Assembly (NCBI GenBank): GCA_037013495.1
Contig: JAZDXN010000014.1
Span: 186,001 to 250,000 of the forward strand
Direction of reading: 5' to 3'
Length of the DNA stretch: 64,000 bases
DNA from: Hippophae tibetana
Lineage: Eukaryota > Streptophyta > Magnoliopsida > Rosales > Elaeagnaceae
Shown one piece after another: positions 57,241-64,000 of this stretch; positions within the stretch are counted from its first letter, which is position 1; the number at the start of each line of letters is the position of its first letter. The notes beneath the pieces are model-generated. The model made no database searches. It saw only the letters and a program-made list of their open reading frames with translations, and was not told where the DNA came from. Position numbers and translations under genes: made by a program.

Positions 57241-60200
57241 TATATGGATAAAAACAATCAAAAATAGAACGCATAGCACACATATAGTAAAACAAAAATA
57301 TCACATTAATAGACAACTTTTAGCTACATATATGTACATTAAATAACAAGTATGTAAAGAATTGTAAAACTTTTAATTAAAGTCTATGCATGTAAGATGT
57401 GTGCAAATTAAATTAAAATTCTACGGGAACAAAAGATAATTCACAACAAATGTTACAATTATTTAAACTAAAATAGAACTCTTGTTTGTATGGATAAAAA
57501 CAATCAAAAATAGGACGCATAGCACACACATAGTAAAACAAAAATATCACATTAATAGACAACTTTTAGTAACAAATATGTACATTAAATAATAAATATG
57601 TAAAGAATTGTAAAACTTTTAATTAACGTCTTTGCATGTATGATTTGTGCAAATTAAATTACAATTCTACGGGAACAAAAGATAATTCACAACAAATGTT
57701 ACAATTATTTAAACTCAAATAGAACTCTTGTGCATATGGATAAAAACAATCAAAAATAGAACGCATAGCACACACATAGTAAAACAAAAATATCACATTA
57801 ATAGACAACTTTTAGCAACAAATATTTACATTAAATAACAAGTATGTAAAGAATTGTAAAACTTTTAATTAAAGTCTATGCATGTATGATGTGTGCACAT
57901 TAATTACAAATTGTACGGGAACAAAAGATAATTCACAACAAACGTTACAATTATTTAAAATAAAATAGAACTCTTATGTATATGGATAAATACAATCAAA
58001 AATAGAACGCATAGCACACATATATTAAAACAAAAATATCACATTAATAGACAACTTTTAGCTACATATATGTACATTAAATAACAAGTATGTAAAGAAT
58101 TGTAAAACTTTTAATTAAAGTCTTTGCATGTATGATGTGTGCAAATTATATTACAATTCTACGAGAAAAAAAGATAATTCACAACAAATGTTACAATTAT
58201 TTAAACTAAAATAGAACTCTTATGTATATGGATAAAAACAATCAAAAATAGAACGCATAGCACACATATAGTAAAAGAAAAATATCACATTAATAGACAA
58301 CTTTTAGCTACATATATGTACATTAAATAACAAGTATGTAAAGAATTGTAAAACTTTTAATTAAAGTCTATGCATGTATGATGTGTGCAAATTAAATTAC
58401 AATTCTACGGGAACAAAAGATAATTCAAAACAAATGTTACAATTATTTAAACTAAAATAGAACTCTTGTATGTATATGGATAAAAAAAATCAAAAATAAA
58501 ACACATACACAGACATAGTAAAACAAAAATATCACATTAATAGACAACTTTTAGCAACAAATATGTACATTAAATAACAAGTATGTAAAGAATTGTAAAA
58601 CTTTTAATTAAAGTCTATGCATGTATGATGTGTGCACATTAATTACAAATTGTACGGGAACAAAATTTAATTCACAACAAACGTTACAATTATTTAAACT
58701 AAAATAGAACTCTTATATATATGGATAAAAACAATCAAAAATAGAACGCATAGCACACATATAGTAAAACAAAAATATCACATTAATAGACAACTTTTAG
58801 CTACATATATGTACATTAAATAACAAGTATGTAAAGAATTGTAAAACTTTTAATTAAAGTCTATGCATGTAAGATGTGTGCAAATTAAATTAAAATTCTA
58901 CGGGAACAAAAGATAATTCACAACAAATGTTACAATTATTTAAACTAAAATAGAACTCTTGTTTGTATGGATAAAAACAATCAAAAATTGGACGCATAGC
59001 ACACAAATAGTAAAACAAAAAAGTCACATTAATAGACAACTTTTAGCAAGAAATATGTACATTAAATAATAAATATGTAAAGAATTGTAAAACTTTTAAT
59101 TAACGTCTTTGCATGTATGATTTGTGCAAATTAAATTCGAATTGAACGGAAGCAACAAAAGATCATTCACAACAAACTTGACAATTATTTAAACTAAAAT
59201 AGAATTCTTGTGTATATGGATAAAAACAATCAAAAATAGAACGCATAGCACACACATAGTAAAACAAAAATATCACATTAATAGACAACTTTTAGCAACA
59301 AATATGTACATTAAATAACAAGTATGTAAAGAATTGTAAAACTTTTAATTAAAGTCTATGCATGTATGATGTGTGCACATTAATTACAAATTGTACTGGA
59401 ACAAAAGATAATTCATAACAAACGTTACAATTATTTAAACTAAAATAGAACTCTTGTTTGTATGGATAAAAAAAATCAAAAATAAAACACATACACACAC
59501 ATAGTAAAACAAAAATATCACATTAATAGACAACTTTTAGCAACAAATATGTACATTAAATAACAAGTATGTAAAGAATTGTAAAACTTTTAATTAAAGT
59601 CTATGCATGTATGATGTGTGCACATTAATTACAAATTGTACGGGAACAAAAGATAATTCACAACAAATGTTACAATTATTTAAACTAAAATAGAACTCTT
59701 ATGTATATGGATAAAAACAATCAAAAATAGAACGCATAGCACACATATAGTACAAGAAAAATATCACATTAATAGACAACCTTTAGCTACATATATGTAC
59801 ATTAAATAACAAGTATGTAAAGAATTGTAAAACATTTAATTAAAGTCTATGCATGTATGATGTGTGCAAATTAAATTAAAATTCTACGGGAACAAAAGAT
59901 AATTCACAACAAATGTTACAATTATTTAAACTAAAATAGAATTCTTGTTTGTATGGATAAAAACAATCAAAAATAGGACGCATAGCACACACATAGTAAA
60001 ACAAAAAATATCACATTAATAGACAACTTTTAGCAACAAATATGTACATTAAATAATAAATATGTAAAGAATTGTAAAACTTTTAATTAAAGTCTATGCA
60101 TGTATGATGTGTGCAAATTAAATTACAATTCTACGGGAACAAAAGATAATTCACAACAAATGTTACAATTATTTAAACTAAAATAGAACTCTTGTTTGTA

Positions 60201-60569
60201 TGGATAAAAACAATCAAAAATTGGACGCATAGCACACAAATAGTAAAACAAAAATATCACATTAATAGACAACTTTTAGCAAGAAATATGTACATTAAAT
60301 AATAAATATGTAAAGAATTCTAAAACTTTTAATTAACATCTTTGCATGTATGATTTGTGCAAATTAAATTCGAATTTAACGGAAGCAACAAAAGATCATT
60401 CACAACAAACTTGACAATTATTTAAACTAAAATAGAACTCTTGTGTATATGGATAAAAACAATCAAAAATAGAACGCATAGCACACACATAGTAAAACAA
60501 AAATATCACATTAATAGACAACTTTTAGCAACAAATATGTACATTAAATAACAAGTATGTAAAGAATTG

Positions 60570-62050
60570 TAAAACTTTTAATTAAAGTCTATGCATGTAT
60601 GATGTGTGCAAATTAAATTACAATTCTACGGGAACAAAAGATAATTCAAAACAAATGTTACAATTATTTAAACTAAAATAGAACTCTTGTATGTATGGAT
60701 AAAAAAAATCAAAAATAAAACACATACACACACATAGTAAAACAAAAATATCACATTAATAGACAACTTTTAGCAACAAATATGTACATTAAATAACAAG
60801 TATGTAAAGAATTGTAAAACTTTTAATTAAAGTCTATGCATGTATGATGTGTGCACATTAATTACAAATTGTACGGGAACAAAATTTAATTCACAACAAC
60901 CGTTACAATTATTTAAACTAAAATAGAACTCTTATATATAAGGATAAAAACAATCAAAAATAGAACGCATAGCACACATATAGTAAAACAAAAATATCAC
61001 ATTAATAGACAACTTTTAGCTACATATATGTACATTAAATAACAAGTATGTAAAGAATTGTAAAACTTTTAATTAAAGTCTATGCATGTAAGATGTGTGC
61101 AAATTAAATTAAAATTCTACGGGAACAAAAGATAATTCACAACAAATGTTACAATTATTTAAACTAAAATAGAACTCTTGTTTGTATGGATAAAAACAAT
61201 CAAAAATAGGACGCATAGCACACACATAGTAAAACAAAAATATCACATTAATAGACAACTTTTAGCAACAAATATGTACATTAAATAATAAATATGTAAA
61301 GAATTGTAAAACTTTTAATTAAAGTCTATGCATGTATGATGTGTGCAAATTAAATTACAATTCTACGGGAACAAAAGATAATTCAAAACAAATGTTACAA
61401 TTATTTAAACTAAAATAGAACTCTTGTATGTATGGATAAAAAAAATCAAAAATAAAACACATACACACACATAGTAAAACAAAAATATCACATTAATAGA
61501 CAACTTTTAGCAACAAATATGTACATTAAATAACAAGTATGTAAAGAATTGTAAAACTTTTAATTAAAGTCTATGCATGTATGATGTGTGCACATTAATT
61601 ACAAATTGTACGGGAACAAAATTTAATTCACAACAACCGTTACAATTATTTAAACTAAAATAGAACTCTTATATATAAGGATAAAAACAATCAAAAATAG
61701 AACGCATAGCACACATATAGTAAAACAAAAATATCACATTAATAGACAACTTTTAGCTACATATATGTACATTAAATAACAAGTATGTAAAGAATTGTAA
61801 AACTTTTAATTAAAGTCTATGCATGTAAGATGTGTGCAAATTAAATTAAAATTCTACGGGAACAAAAGATAATTCACAACAAATGTTACAATTATTTAAA
61901 CTAAAATAGAACTCTTGTTTGTATGGATAAAAACAATCAAAAATAGGACGCATAGCACACACATAGTAAAACAAAAATATCACATTAATAGACAACTTTT
62001 AGCAACAAATATGTACATTAAATAATAAATATGTAAAGAATTGTAAAACT
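60570..62050 (+). repeat. Three-monomer tandem duplication, 737 bp, two units
   Basis: The private alleles tcacaacaaccgttac (60891 and 61628) and atataaggataaaaac (inner anchor 60941 and 61678) recur 737 bp apart and are not seen elsewhere in the window. The match ends near 62050, where the second unit goes into taacgtctttgc instead of taaagtctatgc. Confidence 0.88.
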
Positions 62051-63117
62051 TTTAATTAACGTCTTTGCATGTATGATTTGTGCAAATTAAATTACAATTC
62101 TACGGGAACAAAAGATAATTCACAACAAATGTTACAATTATTTAAACTCAAATAGAACTCTTGTGCATATGGATAAAAACAATCAAAAATAGAACGCATA
62201 GCACACACATAGTAAAACAAAAATATCACATTAATAGACAACTTTTAGCAACAAATATGTACATTAAATAACAAGTATGTAAAGAATTGTAAAACTTTTA
62301 ATTAAAGTCTATGCATGTATGATGTGTGCACATTAATTACAAATTGTACGGGAACAAAAGATAATTCACAACAAACGTTACAATTATTTAAAATAAAATA
62401 GAACTCTTATGTATATGGATAAATACAATCAAAAATAGAACGCATAGCACACATATATTAAAACAAAAATATCACATTAATAGACAACTTTTAGCTACAT
62501 ATATGTACATTAAATAACAAGTATGTAAAGAATTGTAAAACTTTTAATTAAAGTCTTTGCATGTATGATGTGTGCAAATTATATTACAATTCTACGAGAA
62601 AAAAAGATAATTCACAACAAATGTTACAATTATTTAAACTAAAATAGAACTCTTATGTATATGGATAAAAACAATCAAAAATAGAACGCATAGCACACAT
62701 ATAGTAAAAGAAAAATATCACATTAATAGACAACTTTTAGCTACATATATGTACATTAAATAACAAGTATGTAAAGAATTGTAAAACTTTTAATTAAAGT
62801 CTATGCATGTATGATGTGTGCAAATTAAATTACAATTCTACGGGAACAAAAGATAATTCAAAACAAATGTTACAATTATTTAAACTAAAATAGAACTCTT
62901 GTATGTATGGATAAAAAAAATCAAAAATAAAACACATACACACACATAGTAAAACAAAAATATCACATTAATAGACAACTTTTAGCAACAAATATGTACA
63001 TTAAATAACAAGTATGTAAAGAATTGTAAAACTTTTAATTAAAGTCTATGCATGTATGATGTGTGCACATTAATTACAAATTGTACGGGAACAAAATTTA
63101 ATTCACAACAAACATTA

Positions 63118-63184
63118 CAATTATTTAAACTAAAATAGAACTCTTATATATATGGATAAAAACAATCAAAAATACAACGCATAG
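63118..63184 (+). repeat. Truncated last monomer and array edge
   Basis: The final monomer runs from acaattatttaaac through ggataaaaacaatc to acgcatag and stops there, about 67 bp into the unit. It is a normal tatatatatgg-type monomer with one private change (aatacaacgc for aatagaacgc). The monomers just before it match 57.5-58.7 kb closely (actcaaatag at 57713 and 62146, 4433 bp apart). The edge is therefore sharp, without the decay usual at satellite margins. Confidence 0.92.
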
Positions 63185-63385
63185 TGATGAACGAAAACCG
63201 GCATCGCCGATCTTCGCAAATACTTTGGTTTTAATATTTATAAAACTCTCGCAAGTGCACGAATCATTTCGAAGAAAATGATAAGTATACTCCCAAGGTC
63301 GATCTAAGGAAGGAATGTATGTGGTTTTTAATTTATTATTCAAACTTTTAAAAACGAAATTAAATCCTAAACATCCTGTCACGAT
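63185..63385 (-). mobile_element. Possible LTR fragment of a plant Gypsy element (Tat/Athila-like), fossil
   Basis: This stretch shares nothing with the satellite and is richer in CpG. Read on the minus strand, it has a segment around 63240-63310 (gattcgtgcacttgcgagag, preceded by a cttgggagtatactta-like stretch) that resembles what I remember from the 3' part of LTRs in plant Tat/Athila-type elements. The + strand begins TGATGAAC exactly at the array edge, so the minus strand ends in CA, as LTR ends do. The other end of the element and any target-site duplication lie outside the window. The identification is from memory and tentative. Another dispersed plant repeat is possible. Confidence 0.35.
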
Positions 63386-63404
63386 AGTTTGGTTTTTGTG
63401 TTCC

Positions 63405-63535
63405 TAATCTAATAACATAAAATAAACATATATACAGATTAATTAAATATAATCTAATAACATAAAAATAAACATAGATACAAATTCAATAAATAATTAT
63501 CTAAAAATAAACATATATACGGATTCAATAAATAT
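63405..63535 (+). repeat. Degenerate short tandem repeat, three units of 39-46 bp
   Basis: The word aataaacata recurs at 63421, 63467 and 63506. It is preceded by taatctaataacataa (63405 and 63450, shortened to ttatctaa in the third) and followed by tatatacagatt, tagatacaaattcaa and tatatacggattcaa. The units are AT-rich and imperfect. They look like an internal minisatellite of the flanking element or intergenic sequence. No function is evident. Confidence 0.8.
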
Positions 63536-63670
63536 TCATGCAAATTTTTATCATTTATATTAGCGGAGTATTTATGGATATAATAACTAAATTAATTATG
63601 CTTGCTCATATTAACTAGGTTATTAAAGATATAAATTGATATTTTATTGATTCTCTCTTTTTTATATAAA

Positions 63671-63827
63671 TACCACCTTTGGTGGGGTTAGATATTCTTT
63701 GTTAACTAAACAAATCAATTAACACCTATGGGTGGGGTTGATAACTAATATGCTTAATTAAATTAATTCCTTTTTCTAAGAGATTGAAAATGAACCATTT
63801 AAATGCCACCTTTGGTGGGGTTAGACA
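63671..63827 (+). repeat. Three copies of a hairpin motif (CCACC-TTT-GGTGG then GGTTAGA)
   Basis: Copy 1 at 63671-63693 has arms CCACC (63673-63677) and GGTGG (63681-63685) around TTT, then ggttagat. Copy 2 at 63722-63743 is a variant with CACC/GGTG arms around TATG, then ggggttgata. Copy 3 at 63805-63827 repeats copy 1, then ggttagaca. The copies are spaced 50 and 83 bp apart in AT-rich sequence, where such GC-rich islands stand out. They could be regulatory or structural units of a repeat element; I know no assigned role. Confidence 0.75.
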
Positions 63828-64000
63828 ATTTAAACATTATTCAAGGTGTCCAAATTAAACTTAAGAATTTAATTATCCGAGTACTAACTTTCAAGTTTTA
63901 AAACCACTATTGAAAACATGTTGTCAATACATTTTCACATAATAATTCTTATAAAAACTTTTGAAATAGAGTTTCACTCTAACTACCGGGCGATTGTACC
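63828..64000. other. AT-rich flank with no recognisable feature
   Basis: I see no coding frame, RNA gene or clear repeat in these bases. The last 30 bases (tttcactctaactaccggg onward) are less AT-rich and may begin another module of the flanking element that continues beyond the window. Confidence 0.6.

Larger units (their letters stand above)
1..63184. repeat. Satellite DNA array, about 246-bp monomer, roughly 256 copies
   Basis: The whole stretch is a head-to-tail tandem array in one orientation. Anchoring on acaattattt gives monomer starts at 2, 252, 498, 744, 993 and 1239, so lengths are 250, 246, 246, 249 and 246. Every monomer shares a recognisable order of blocks: acaattatttaaa, tagaactctt, gcatagcacac, tatcacattaatagacaa, tgtacattaaa, acttttaattaa, tgcatgta, tgtgca and gataattcac. 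Hand count of bases 1-250 gives A 116, T 74, C 33, G 27. No inverted monomer and no inserted foreign sequence was seen before 63184. The left end lies outside the window. A centromeric or heterochromatic knob location is an inference from length, homogeneity and higher-order structure; nothing in the sequence proves it. I do not recognise the family. Confidence 0.98.

Noticed and set aside
1-63184. CRISPR array
   Set aside because: Repeat units are about 246 bp with no alternation of short constant repeats and unique spacers; all of each unit is conserved. It is a eukaryotic-type satellite.
1-63184. rDNA spacer or 5S/tRNA tandem array
   Set aside because: No monomer holds a conserved RNA gene, A/B boxes in a plausible arrangement, or a GC-rich structured core; composition is uniformly AT-rich.
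1-63184. Telomeric or subtelomeric simple repeat
   Set aside because: No TTTAGGG, TTAGGG or related tracts were seen in the array or at its edge.
1-63184. Mitochondrial or plastid AT-rich control region
   Set aside because: The tandem array exceeds 63 kb, with multi-level higher-order structure and no organelle genes, which fits nuclear satellite DNA much better.
63125-63382. 85-codon open frame on the minus strand across the array edge
   Set aside because: It runs from the flank into the satellite, so part of it is satellite sequence. It has no recognisable domain and no sign of a gene around it. The flank part is better read as non-coding repeat sequence.

Overview
This window is almost entirely one satellite DNA array. 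Positions 1-63184 are head-to-tail copies of a monomer of about 246 bp, roughly 256 copies in one orientation. The array is already under way at base 1 and ends abruptly inside a monomer at 63184. The last 816 bases (63185-64000) are a different AT-rich sequence. I find no protein-coding gene, tRNA, rRNA or CRISPR in the window. The only open frames are chance ones on the minus strand of certain monomer variants and across the array edge.

Organism: a eukaryote with long satellite blocks, most likely a flowering plant. This rests mainly on the flank. Near 63250 its minus strand resembles the 3' part of LTRs in plant Gypsy elements of the Tat/Athila kind (CGCAAGTGCACGAATCA and its surroundings), recalled from memory rather than searched. 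The satellite family itself I do not recognise, so I name no species.

Monomer: hand count of the first one gives 46% A, 30% T and 24% G+C on the + strand. Four main variants can be told apart by the segment after TGTGCA: A (249 bp, tcgaattgaacggaagc), B (246 bp, ttacaattctacggg), C (gcacattaattacaaattg) and D (gtaagatg with ttaaaattctacggg). A further marker, gctacatatatg versus gcaacaaatatg or gcaagaaatatg, varies partly independently.

Layout: 1-14740 is a 7644-bp block (31 monomers) followed by a second, slightly shorter copy. 14741-17250 is a mosaic with a 987-bp four-monomer period. 17250-22290 is a third, partial copy of the long block, offset 8872 bp from the second and containing a locally amplified 495-bp A-B dimer. 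20880-29040 holds blocks of 2458, 2953 and 1967 bp (10, 12 and 8 monomers) that start at the same variant junction. 29040-32980 is a 984-bp four-monomer unit repeated four times. 33000-43300 is a more mixed stretch that shares patches with 15-17 kb. 43340-63184 is a second zone of recent amplification: a 9620-bp displacement with nested 738, 2225, 1232 and 737 bp duplications. Almost every period is a whole number of monomers, as expected from unequal exchange or replication-based amplification in register.

Flank 63185-64000: a probable LTR-like fossil fragment next to the array edge, a degenerate 39-46 bp tandem repeat, and three copies of a short hairpin motif with arms CCACC/GGTGG. All comparisons were made by eye using shared variants; block edges are good to about one monomer unless stated.
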